A stretch of 15,121 bases of DNA. It comes from UBA5500 sp023622465 (GTDB lineage Bacteria; Bacillota; UBA994; UBA5500). Position numbers and translations under genes: made by a program. Below the pieces are notes generated by a model. The model saw only the letters and a list, made by a program, of their open reading frames with translations, ran no database searches and was not told the DNA's origin. The stretch lies in NCBI GenBank assembly GCA_023622465.1, contig JAMNZE010000090.1:1-15121 (forward strand), in the 5' to 3' direction. This document shows positions 6,187 to 13,393 of this stretch, piece after piece. Each line of letters opens with the position of its first letter. The stretch's first letter is position 1.

Positions 6187-6957
6187 GTGGATGAACGCTA
6201 CTTAGAGCTTTATTTCTATCCTTTCGGCAGCCGCAGCCTGAGTCTGTCCTTGCCCTTGAGCCGTGGTAGCGATATTTGGTTGTTGCAGCGGTGGCTAAAC
6301 CGCATTTCCCGGTTTCATGTCGATTGGTATGTGGAGCCGGTACCCGAGGATGGAATACTTAGCAACAGAGTGTTGCTGGGGATACGTCGTTTGGCCAAAT
6401 ACCTGATGGTATGGCAGCCCTGGCACATCTGCGACATTTCATATCTCATTTTTGGCCAGCTGAGCGGACGTTTCTTGCCCGCCCGGATAGCCTTCGGCGC
6501 CCGGCCCTTGGTGCCCGGTGATGAGGGGCACGATGTTTGGGTGTTACAGAATCGGTTGGTTGGCGCCAATCGGCGACTGGCTTTAATTTTAGGCCGCCCC
6601 CCCGATGGGGTTTATGATCAGCGCACGGCGCGTATGGTGCGGACATTTCAGCGGGATAGTCAGCCCAGTTTTCCCCATTTGCGTGCCACCGGCCACGTAC
6701 TAGCCGATACTTTTCTGGCCCTTTGGGATCGCACCATCTTTGGTGGCCGCGAATTGCAGCTGGGCGACCGCGGTTTGGACGTTTTGTCATTGCAGGAGCT
6801 ACTGCTAGCTCTGGGTTATACCGTCGACTTGAGTGGCATCTTCGATGCTTCCCTCTTAGCCGCCCTCACCGCTTGGCAAAAGGAGAGGGGGTTGACGGTT
6901 ACCGGCCGTTTTTCTTCCCTGGAATATTGGCGCATCGGCTTGGAAAGAGGTGAATAA
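6187..6957 (+). CDS. Peptidoglycan-binding-domain protein with three repeats
   Basis: I chose the GTG at 6187 because GGAGGTG ends six bases upstream; this gives 256 residues. Three copies of a PG_binding_1-like helical repeat can be read. The first, near residues 18-70, is diverged (SRGSDIWLLQRWLNRI ... DGILSNRVLLGIRRL). The second, near 105-185, is PGDEGHDVWVLQNRL ... PDGVYDQRTARMVRTFQ. The third, near 188-250, is LGDRGLDVLSLQELLLALGY ... GIFDASLLAALTAWQKERGL. No enzyme domain, signal peptide or clear membrane segment is visible, so how it would reach the wall is unclear. It may act inside the forespore or mother cell, or be exported by another route. It converges on the LysM-propeller gene, another predicted wall-binding protein, across a shared terminator. 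Confidence 0.8.
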   Translation: MDERYLELYFYPFGSRSLSLSLPLSRGSDIWLLQRWLNRISRFHVDWYVEPVPEDGILSNRVLLGIRRLAKYLMVWQPWHICDISYLIFGQLSGRFLPARIAFGARPLVPGDEGHDVWVLQNRLVGANRRLALILGRPPDGVYDQRTARMVRTFQRDSQPSFPHLRATGHVLADTFLALWDRTIFGGRELQLGDRGLDVLSLQELLLALGYTVDLSGIFDASLLAALTAWQKERGLTVTGRFSSLEYWRIGLERGE

Positions 6958-6961
6958 ATAT

Positions 6962-6999
6962 TACAGTCCGGCATGCCTGTTAAGTGCTGCCGGACTGTA
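6962..6999. terminator. Intrinsic terminator between convergent wall-binding-protein genes
   Basis: TACAGTCCGGCA (6962-6973) pairs perfectly with 6988-6999, a 12-base-pair stem with a 14-base loop. A short ACTTTTAG follows on the plus strand, and ATATTTATT follows on the minus strand. The next gene's stop codon begins three bases further on. It could serve both directions. Confidence 0.7.
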
Positions 7000-7002
7000 C
7001 TT

Positions 7003-8250
7003 TTAGGGTGCATTTTCGCATGGGCAGGGTTCAGGGCGCCAATCGGGGTGCACGTTTATACCGTGGGCTGTAACCTGAACGGGGCCCCTATGTAAACCAA
7101 CCAAAGTAATCTGTGGCAGCCGACTTAGGCAATTGGGATAACTGATATATTGGCCGTCGGGCGACCAGGCGATGCGTTCTCCTAGGCAGGCAGTATCAGT
7201 TAGATCGGTTATTAAGTTGCCCTGGCGATCAACTAAACGAATACGCCCGGTAAGTCCCGTATCTTGCATCACAGTGGAGTTATAAGCCAGAGTCTGCCCA
7301 TCGGGCGACCAACGGGGGAAGAAGTCTCTATTTATGTTAGTGGAGGGAGTAGCAAATACTTGACCGCTGGCCAATTCGACGATCAACACAATGGACTGTT
7401 CGGGTCCGCTTTGTACAAAGGCAGCCAGTTGGCCGCTGGGATCCACGTCTATTTGGGAGATGGGGGCGTCCCCGTTAATAGTCGCTATCAGCCGCTGGCC
7501 GCTACCATCTAGATTTATAGCCAACAGTTGCTGTCTATTGTTGGTTGCCCGGGTAAAGATCAGGGTTTCACCAGCGGGTAAGAAAGCAGGGGCAGTTCCA
7601 TTAGTGACAAACTGGGTGGCGGCCGTGTTAACATCGATTTGGATGAGCTGATCCTGCACTTCCACCACTAGGTGTTGGCTGTCCGGTGCCCAAGCAAAAT
7701 CGGCAAATTCGTCGAGACCGCTTAACAGCATCCGTGCTTGGCCGGTGACCACCTCAACCACATATAAAGTCCCTCCCGGACTGACCAGTGCAATTAGATT
7801 GCCGTCGGGCGACCATTTGGGCACGGTAGCCGGTCCACCTAGATTAAAGGTCAGGCGCTGAACATCGGCCCGGTTGGGACTACGTAACCAGGTATCCCAT
7901 ACGCCGTTGGCACGGGTTGATTGAAAAGCCATGCATCCGTTGGTATTCACCAGAGTTACGGGTATCTGTAGGATTTGGCCGGGGTGTATTTCATAGGGTG
8001 GTTCTAAGCTATTAGCGGCTGCAATAACCTCCACCGGCAGATCGAATCTACGAGCAATGAGAAATAATGAATCCCCCGGTTGAACCCGAACAACTGTGCC
8101 GGTTAGCACTGGAATTAACAGCTTTTGTCCTGGAACAATCTGATTTGGATCCGACAATTGGTTGGCGGCAACAATTAAGGCCACTGTGCTACCTAGACGC
8201 ATGGCGATGCGAGTAACCGTATCACCGGGTTGTACCGTGTAAATGAGCAA
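7003..8250 (-). CDS. LysM (two repeats) plus TolB-like beta-propeller protein
   Basis: Two LysM repeats (IYTVQPGDTVTRIAMRLG ... PGQKLLIPV and VVRVQPGDSLFLIARRFD ... PGQILQIPV) fill residues 2-98. A run of about six PD40/WD40-like blades follows to near residue 405. WSPDG occurs three times, with related APDS, LPAG and DPSG turns. LysM binds peptidoglycan or chitin-like sugars; TolB-type propellers bind protein partners. I choose a TTG start at 8250 (415 residues). AAAGGGGG lies just upstream, and LysM proteins of this type in Clostridia often begin directly at IYTVQPGD. ATG codons at 8289 or 8280 would add a hydrophobic stretch (VFLLLI) but have no ribosome site and overlap the terminator. 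No signal peptide is present on the chosen start. The C-terminus is Pro/Cys-rich (PCPCENAP). Confidence 0.82.
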   Translation of the reverse strand: MLIYTVQPGDTVTRIAMRLGSTVALIVAANQLSDPNQIVPGQKLLIPVLTGTVVRVQPGDSLFLIARRFDLPVEVIAAANSLEPPYEIHPGQILQIPVTLVNTNGCMAFQSTRANGVWDTWLRSPNRADVQRLTFNLGGPATVPKWSPDGNLIALVSPGGTLYVVEVVTGQARMLLSGLDEFADFAWAPDSQHLVVEVQDQLIQIDVNTAATQFVTNGTAPAFLPAGETLIFTRATNNRQQLLAINLDGSGQRLIATINGDAPISQIDVDPSGQLAAFVQSGPEQSIVLIVELASGQVFATPSTNINRDFFPRWSPDGQTLAYNSTVMQDTGLTGRIRLVDRQGNLITDLTDTACLGERIAWSPDGQYISYPNCLSRLPQITLVGLHRGPVQVTAHGINVHPDWRPEPCPCENAP

Positions 8251-8270
8251 CAAAAACACCCCCTTTGCAC

Positions 8271-8312
8271 AAAAAAGCATAGCCACCATAAACGGTAGCC
8301 GGCAGCTATGCT
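8271..8312 (-). terminator. Intrinsic terminator in the leader of the LysM-propeller gene (after yitT)
   Basis: On the minus strand AGCATAGC (8305-8312) pairs with GCTATGCT (8276-8283), followed directly by six T residues (8271-8276). It would end the yitT transcript. It also lies downstream of the predicted promoter of the LysM-propeller gene, so it sits in that gene's leader and could attenuate it. Confidence 0.7.
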
Positions 8313-8338
8313 GCTACGCACGCACCATAGCTTGCTAC

Positions 8339-8367
8339 ATTATATGCAAAGGGGGAGAAGGTGTAAC
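8339..8367 (-). promoter_or_regulatory. Predicted promoter of the LysM-propeller gene
   Basis: The minus strand has a perfect TATAAT (8339-8344) and GTTACA (8362-8367, four of six matches) at 17-base spacing. The start would fall near 8332, upstream of the terminator hairpin. An 11-base inverted repeat flanks the region: CCCCCTTTGCA at 8259-8269 and TGCAAAGGGGG at 8345-8355. One arm covers the gene's ribosome binding site. Confidence 0.5.
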
Positions 8368-8375
8368 TTGTCTTT

Positions 8376-9233
8376 CTATTGTCCGATAGCCCGTCTAAAG
8401 GGGCTAAAGCCTTGGAAGCGGCCTACAACTTCGTTGGTATCTGAGATAGTCATAAAAACGTTCGGATCTTCTCGCAGAACAATCTCCTTTAGCTGGGCTA
8501 TTTCAAAACGAGTCAGTACGCACATTATTACTTTTCGCTGACCATGTTGGTAAGAACCTTCTCCTTGTAGGAAGGTAACGCCTCGGTGCAGTTCTTCATG
8601 GATAGCGGCAGCAATTTTATCCGACTCGCTGGTAATAATTAGCGCAGTTTTTCGATCCTTCGTATGCTGGATAGCATCCACAGTCCGCGAGGTAACAAAC
8701 ATGGTGATCAGCGTATAGAGGGCGCTGGACAGATCGAAAACCAGGGCCGATCCCGCGACAATCATGCCGTTGAAAGCCAGCATTACTTCCCCCATGGATA
8801 AGGAGTAGCGGCGGTTAAGAATGACGCCGATGACGTCGGTGCCACCCAGCGATCCTCCCGCCTTTAGCACCAGCGCTATACCCAACCCATTAAGGGCACC
8901 GCCAAAAACAGCGGCCAGGAGTTGGTCATCAACATATATGGCGGTGGGGAACAGGTCCAACAAGAAGGAGAAAGCTAGTACGGCCAATATGGTCAAGCCG
9001 ATAAAACGGCCACCAATCTTGCGATAGCCCAGGATTAATATGGGGATGTTAATCAGCAATACTAAGGTTCCTGTTGGCCAGCCGGTGAGTTGGTTGATCA
9101 ACAGACTTACACCGCCAACGCCACCGGAAAGCATGTGATTAGGTATAATCAATTGGGTATAGGCCAGGGCCGACAGGGTGGTTCCCAGTAGGATGAGAAT
9201 AAACGGGCGCATATATTTTTTGATTTGGTTCAC
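8376..9233 (-). CDS. YitT-family (DUF161/DUF2179) membrane protein
   Basis: The protein has 285 residues from the GTG at 9233, close to the family's usual 280-290. About five hydrophobic helices span residues 10-190, with the family signatures NHMLSGGVGGVSLL near the second helix and GGSLGGTDVIG near residue 130-140. The C-terminal ~85 residues form the soluble DUF2179 domain (TALIITSES ... GVTFLQGEGSY ... VFMTISDTNEVVGRFQGF). The transport or sensing role of this family is not established. The start is uncertain: the frame opens at an ATG at 9281, but that codon has no ribosome site and sits on a TATAAT sequence that looks like its -10. AGAGAGG lies nine bases upstream of the GTG. It ends at a terminator in the next intergenic region. 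Confidence 0.85.
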   Translation of the reverse strand: MNQIKKYMRPFILILLGTTLSALAYTQLIIPNHMLSGGVGGVSLLINQLTGWPTGTLVLLINIPILILGYRKIGGRFIGLTILAVLAFSFLLDLFPTAIYVDDQLLAAVFGGALNGLGIALVLKAGGSLGGTDVIGVILNRRYSLSMGEVMLAFNGMIVAGSALVFDLSSALYTLITMFVTSRTVDAIQHTKDRKTALIITSESDKIAAAIHEELHRGVTFLQGEGSYQHGQRKVIMCVLTRFEIAQLKEIVLREDPNVFMTISDTNEVVGRFQGFSPFRRAIGQ

Positions 9234-9369
9234 TCTCTCCAACCTCTCTATGCGTATAGTAAGGCCGATGCCTGCTTTCATTATAAGGGATGTGGCTTAA
9301 TTGCGGAAAAGAGTTACGCCTTCTAAACATTCTTATGCTGATTGGGTAGGATAAAGATGGGTGATCAGC

Positions 9370-9693
9370 ATGGCGAAATGGCTAAACATCTTATTAATTT
9401 GGGGATTGCTGGCTATCGGTAATCATCCGGTATACCGGTTGCTACTGAATGATGGTCAGGTTATTGCCTATACTGAATTTGAACCCCATGTGGGCGACTA
9501 TTATTGGCAGGCCGAAGAGAACAAGTGGTACGTGGTGGTGCGGGTAGAAGCCGACATTGGCTGGCTAGAGTTAACCGAGCCTCCAACGGGACCTAGCGAA
9601 ACCCCATCGAGCCCCTCTTTGCTGAGGGGTACCTTAGTTTTGTCATCGATAGCTATTATTCTCTTTGTCCTAACTACCAGACGGCAAAAGTGA
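9370..9693 (+). CDS. Small membrane-anchored protein of unknown function
   Basis: I do not recognise this 107-residue protein. It has an N-terminal hydrophobic segment (LNILLIWGLLAIG, about 5-17) and a polar central part (about 20-80) rich in Tyr, Trp and acidic residues. A Ser/Pro/Thr-rich linker (PPTGPSETPSSPS) leads to a C-terminal transmembrane helix (LVLSSIAIILFVL) with a basic TTRRQK end. That layout predicts an exported central domain with the basic tail inside. The ATG at 9370 is preferred over the GTG at 9361 because GGTGATC, complementary to the 16S rRNA 3' end, sits just before it. It is divergent from yitT and lies 100 bases before the amidohydrolase gene. A hairpin at 9612-9629 lies inside the coding part. 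Confidence 0.65.
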   Translation: MAKWLNILLIWGLLAIGNHPVYRLLLNDGQVIAYTEFEPHVGDYYWQAEENKWYVVVRVEADIGWLELTEPPTGPSETPSSPSLLRGTLVLSSIAIILFVLTTRRQK

Positions 9694-9793
9694 ATAGCAG
9701 GGGATAACAGGGATTAGACGCCTACTTCGCGAATAATACTTTTAGCACAATAACTAAGCTCTGGAGCTAGGTTTAAGGAGGCCTTTAGAACTA

Positions 9794-10978
9794 ATGAATT
9801 ATTGGAGGCAACAGGCCGAAAGTATTAATGATCGACTTGTCCAGATGCGGCGCCATATCCATCAGTACCCGGAGCTGGGTTACAAAGAAGTTAATACGGC
9901 TAAGTATTTGGCTGGCATTCTTCGCGAAGAAAGCATCGAGGTGCGGGAAAATGTGGGAGGTACCGGACTGGTGGCAACCATTGTTGGTGCTGCCCCCGGT
10001 CGTACTATTGCGCTACGGGCCGACATGGATGCCCTTCCCGTCCATGAGAAAACCGGCAAACCCTATGCTTCGAAGATCCCTGGCGTGAGCCATGCCTGCG
10101 GTCATGATGCCCATAGCGCCATTCTGGCAGGTACTGCCATACTGCTGCAGAACCATCGACGGCAGATCGCCGGAACGGTAAAATGTATTTTCCAAGCGGC
10201 GGAAGAGTGTCCACCCTGGGGTGGAGTGTTGCCAATGATTGAAGACGGGATCTTGGAAAATCCAAAGGTGGACGCCATCTATGCTCTCCATGTCACGCCT
10301 GATTTACCCGTGGGCCAGCTGGGGGTGGCCAGCGGCTTAGCAATGGCGGCTAGCGATAGGGCGGAGATTAAAATTATCGGTTCTGGAGGCCACGGCTCAG
10401 CTCCCCAACAGACTGTGGATGCGGTTTTGGTGGCTGCCCATGTGGTGGTAGCCTTGCAAAGCATCGTTTCCCGTAATACGGCCCCCTATGTACCGGCGGT
10501 TTTGAGTGTGGGGCTCCTACGGGCCGGTTCTCGATATAATGTGATAGCGGATACGGCTTATCTGGACTGTACGGTGCGCACCGTAGACAGTCATACGCGG
10601 CAATTGATGCAGGACAAAATCGAACAAATTGTGGATGGTGTAACCAGGGCTATGGGAGCCCGCTACGAACTGCGCTATACGCCGGGCTACCCACCGGCTA
10701 CTAACCATGCGCAACAGGTGGAAATGGTGGTCAAGGCGGCCGAAGCCACTTTGGGGGCCGGCTCGGTGCGGTTGTTTGAGCAGCCGTCGTTGACGGGGGA
10801 AGATTTTGCTCATTTTCTAGAGCGGGTCCCTGGGGCCTTCTTCTGGCTGGGTTCCCGTTTAAGTAACGGGCAAAAACAATACCCGGCCCATCATCCCGGC
10901 TTTGATATCGATGAAGCCGCCTTGCCGCTAGGCGTGGCCCTATACTGCCAATTGATAGAACAAGAGATTTTCCGTTAA
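9794..10978 (+). CDS. M20-family amidohydrolase / metallopeptidase
   Basis: The 394-residue protein matches the M20D group (N-acyl amino acid, hippurate or IAA-amino acid hydrolases) at full length. It begins with RRHIHQYPELGYKE. RADMDALPVHE and SHACGHDAH (C102, H104) contribute metal ligands. QAAEE (E137, E138) holds the catalytic and metal-binding acids, with H166 in ALHVTP. The lid domain carries GSGGHGSAPQ, and the C-terminal part has LTGEDFAHFLERVPG and AHHPGFDID with its His ligand. These enzymes release amino acids from N-acyl or amide conjugates in the cytosol; the exact substrate cannot be told from sequence. AAGGAGG lies 12 bases before the ATG, longer than usual. The tex gene starts 20 bases after the stop, so co-transcription is likely. 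Confidence 0.9.
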   Translation: MNYWRQQAESINDRLVQMRRHIHQYPELGYKEVNTAKYLAGILREESIEVRENVGGTGLVATIVGAAPGRTIALRADMDALPVHEKTGKPYASKIPGVSHACGHDAHSAILAGTAILLQNHRRQIAGTVKCIFQAAEECPPWGGVLPMIEDGILENPKVDAIYALHVTPDLPVGQLGVASGLAMAASDRAEIKIIGSGGHGSAPQQTVDAVLVAAHVVVALQSIVSRNTAPYVPAVLSVGLLRAGSRYNVIADTAYLDCTVRTVDSHTRQLMQDKIEQIVDGVTRAMGARYELRYTPGYPPATNHAQQVEMVVKAAEATLGAGSVRLFEQPSLTGEDFAHFLERVPGAFFWLGSRLSNGQKQYPAHHPGFDIDEAALPLGVALYCQLIEQEIFR

Positions 10979-10997
10979 TCGGGGAGGAGGCCCATTT

Positions 10998-13106
10998 GTG
11001 GAACTGAGTGTCTGTTTGGCCCAGGAGCTAAGTCTAGATAGCCGGCATGTAGCTGCCACTATTGAGCTTTTAGACCAGGGCAACACCATACCATTTATAG
11101 CCCGTTATCGAAAGGAAGTTACCGGCGAGATGGACGAAACCACACTGCGCCGGTTACAAGAAAGACTCGATTATTTGCGGGCCTTGGAGCAACGAAAACA
11201 GGAGGTAAAGCGGTTAATTGGGGAGCAGGACCTATTAACCGAGCAGCTGGCCCATTTGATTGATAGCGCTACTACGCTACAACAGGTGGAAGACATCTAT
11301 TTGCCCTACCGGCCCAAGCGGCGCACGCGAGCCACGATAGCCAAAGAGAAGGGATTGGAGCCCCTGGCCGACTCCCTACTGGACGTACGCGTAATTGATG
11401 CATTGGTGCCCCAGCTGTGCCAAGCCTTTGTCGATGTAGAGAAGGGCGTAGAAACCGTAGAAGAGGCTTTAGCCGGAGCGCAAGATATTATCGCCGAAAG
11501 GGTCAGTGAAGACTACAACTTGCGCGAACTGGCACGAAATTTTTATCGCACCTACGGTGAGTTGGCGGTGAAAGCCACCGATAGCGAAGCTACCTCGCCC
11601 TATGAGATGTACTATGACTTTAAAGAAGCAGTACGCCGTCTACCGGCCCATCGGATTTTGGCCATTAATCGGGGGGAAAAAGAGGGGTTTCTAAAAGTAG
11701 AGTTTAACTTGCCCTTTGAGCAGCTGATCGATCGCATTCTTTACTTCTTTTCTAAGCGACGACAAGCTCCCCAGTTTCTGCAGGATGCGGTTACCGATGG
11801 CTGTAAGCGTCTTTTATTCCCGGCTATTGAACGAGAATTGCGCAAGCACCTCACCGAAGGGGCAGAAGAGCAGGCTATTAAAGTATTTGCCGAAAATCTA
11901 CGCCACCTGCTGCTGCAGCCGCCCGTCAAGGGCGCAGTTATGCTGGCCATCGATCCGGCTTACCGTACCGGTTGTAAGGTGGCCGTATTAACCCCCGAAG
12001 GCAGTGTGCTAGACACGGGGGTGGCTTACATTACTCCCCCTCAAAACGATCTAACTCAAGGTCGATCGCTGTTGCTTCGCCTCATTGAAAAACATAGGGT
12101 AGATATAGTGGCTATCGGCAATGGTACCGGTTCCCGGGAAACGGAAGAAGTGGTGGCGGCCCTGATCAAGGAGCATGGTTTGCCAGTAACCTACACGATT
12201 GTGAACGAGGCTGGTGCTTCGGTCTATTCGGCCTCCGCCTTAGCTGGCGAAGAATTGCCCGCCTTGGACGTGACCCTGCGCGGTGCTGTGTCGATAGGTC
12301 GGCGTTTGCAGGACCCATTGGCCGAATTAGTAAAGATTGACCCTAAATCTATAGGAGTGGGTCAATATCAACACGATGTTAACCAGAAGCGCTTGGCCGA
12401 CACCTTGAGTGGAGTAGTGGAAGATGTGGTCAATAGTGTGGGAGTGGATCTCAATACGGCTTCCGCTCCCTTGCTGTCCTATGTGGCCGGTGTGAGCAAA
12501 ACGGTGGCGAAAAATATAGTTGCCTTTAGGGAAGAAAATGGCCCTTTTAGCTCGCGGCAACAGCTGTTACAGGTGCCCCGCTTAGGGCCGGCTACCTTCT
12601 TACAATGTGCCGGCTTTTGCCGCATACCGGGTGCAGCCAATCCACTGGATAACACGCCGGTGCACCCTGAATCCTACGGGGTGGCCGAGCGTTTATGGAA
12701 ACGTTTGCAGGATAAAGGAGTTCTGGAAGAAGCCGATTTGGTTGCTTTTGCGGAAGAGCTGGGAGCCGGCTTGCCTACCCTGCGCGATATCTGCGCAGCC
12801 TTGTTGCGGCCAGGCCGCGATCCGCGGGAAGATCTGCCGGGCCCCATCTTTCGGCAGGATGTGCTTAAGATGGAGGATTTACAACCCGGTATGGTGCTAC
12901 CGGGGGTGGTGCGCAATGTGGTCGATTTTGGCGCCTTTGTGGACATAGGTGTCAAGCAAGACGGGATGGTGCATATATCAGAGATAAGCGACCACTATAT
13001 TAAGCATCCTGCGGAGGTTCTGCAGGTAGGGGACCAGGTAACGGTGCGAGTGCTCACTGTGGACCTCCAGCGCCAACGCATTGGCTTATCTTTGAAGGGT
13101 GTATAA
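10998..13106 (+). CDS. tex: Tex-family S1 RNA-binding transcription accessory protein
   Basis: This is a complete 702-residue Tex protein, close to the usual 710-780. The Tex N-terminal helical domain (PFIARYRKEVTGEMDE, about 31-46) is followed by YLPYRPKRRTRATIAKEKGLEPLA (101-124). A YqgF/RNase H-like domain begins at AIDPAYRTGCKVAV (about 317-330) and includes IGNGTGSRETE. Helix-hairpin-helix repeats follow (DLNTASAPLLSYVAGVS ... LQVPRLGPATFLQCAGF). A C-terminal S1 domain ends the chain (MVLPGVVRNVVDFGAFVDIGVKQDGMVHISEIS). Tex associates with RNA and RNA polymerase and influences transcription and RNA turnover; its precise role is not settled. The GTG start at 10998 has GGGGAGGAGG seven bases upstream. 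The gene follows the M20 gene closely and is followed by the T-box leader. Confidence 0.95.
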   Translation: MELSVCLAQELSLDSRHVAATIELLDQGNTIPFIARYRKEVTGEMDETTLRRLQERLDYLRALEQRKQEVKRLIGEQDLLTEQLAHLIDSATTLQQVEDIYLPYRPKRRTRATIAKEKGLEPLADSLLDVRVIDALVPQLCQAFVDVEKGVETVEEALAGAQDIIAERVSEDYNLRELARNFYRTYGELAVKATDSEATSPYEMYYDFKEAVRRLPAHRILAINRGEKEGFLKVEFNLPFEQLIDRILYFFSKRRQAPQFLQDAVTDGCKRLLFPAIERELRKHLTEGAEEQAIKVFAENLRHLLLQPPVKGAVMLAIDPAYRTGCKVAVLTPEGSVLDTGVAYITPPQNDLTQGRSLLLRLIEKHRVDIVAIGNGTGSRETEEVVAALIKEHGLPVTYTIVNEAGASVYSASALAGEELPALDVTLRGAVSIGRRLQDPLAELVKIDPKSIGVGQYQHDVNQKRLADTLSGVVEDVVNSVGVDLNTASAPLLSYVAGVSKTVAKNIVAFREENGPFSSRQQLLQVPRLGPATFLQCAGFCRIPGAANPLDNTPVHPESYGVAERLWKRLQDKGVLEEADLVAFAEELGAGLPTLRDICAALLRPGRDPREDLPGPIFRQDVLKMEDLQPGMVLPGVVRNVVDFGAFVDIGVKQDGMVHISEISDHYIKHPAEVLQVGDQVTVRVLTVDLQRQRIGLSLKGV

Positions 13107-13146
13107 CTTGACTTTTGGCTTGGTACTGGGTAAATTTATTTATAAT

Positions 13147-13370
13147 AATCAGCACGATGAAGGGAAGTAGTAGCCGTAGCCCCTTGTCTTCAGCGAGCCG
13201 ACGGAGGTGGAAGGATCGGTGGCAAGGAGCGGTGAATGGGCCCCCGAGTGTCCGGAAGGCGTTTGGCCCCCGTTAAAGGGCTCGAGTCTGAGAGGGCATC
13301 GCCTATTGGTGATGAACTCGGGTGGTACCGCGGAAAAATTCCGTCCCGAGCGTTGGGGCGGATTTTTTTA
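13147..13370 (+). promoter_or_regulatory. Tryptophan T-box riboswitch leader of trpS
   Basis: This 5' leader senses uncharged tRNA-Trp and lets trpS be read through when charging is low. The T-box signature GGTGGTACCGCGG lies at 13321-13333. Stem I features include AGCGAGCC near 13192 and GAA followed by TGG at 13237-13239; TGG is the Trp codon, the expected specifier for trpS. A stem (CATCGCC / GGTGATG) lies just before the T-box. The antiterminator pairs CTCGGG (13317-13322) with CCCGAG (13345-13350). A promoter is probably just upstream (TTGACT at 13108-13113 with TAAATT 17 bases later, or TATAAT at 13141-13146); which one is used is uncertain. The exact 5' end is estimated. Confidence 0.93.
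13340..13369 (+). terminator. T-box terminator hairpin
   Basis: TCCGTCCC (13340-13347) pairs with GGGGCGGA (13355-13362), with one T-G pair, and seven T residues follow (13363-13369). It shares the CCC segment with the antiterminator, so the two folds exclude each other, as expected for a T-box. Confidence 0.9.
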
Positions 13371-13393
13371 TCTTGGTTAAGGAGGTAACAATA

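Noticed and set aside
7150..7820. Recurring GTCGGGCGACCA-like sequence as a DNA repeat
   Set aside because: It encodes the repeated WSPDG turns of the beta-propeller blades, so it is explained by the protein.
9612..9629. CCCCTC/GAGGGG hairpin as a terminator
   Set aside because: It is inside a coding frame and no T-run follows directly.
13108..13146. TTGACT paired with TATAAT as one promoter
   Set aside because: The spacing is 27 bases, far beyond the 16-18 needed; the hexamers must be paired with other elements if used.
13322..13393. N-terminal extension of trpS to a GTG at 13322
   Set aside because: It runs through the T-box antiterminator and terminator; the ATG at 13394 has a good ribosome site and the family's normal N-terminus.
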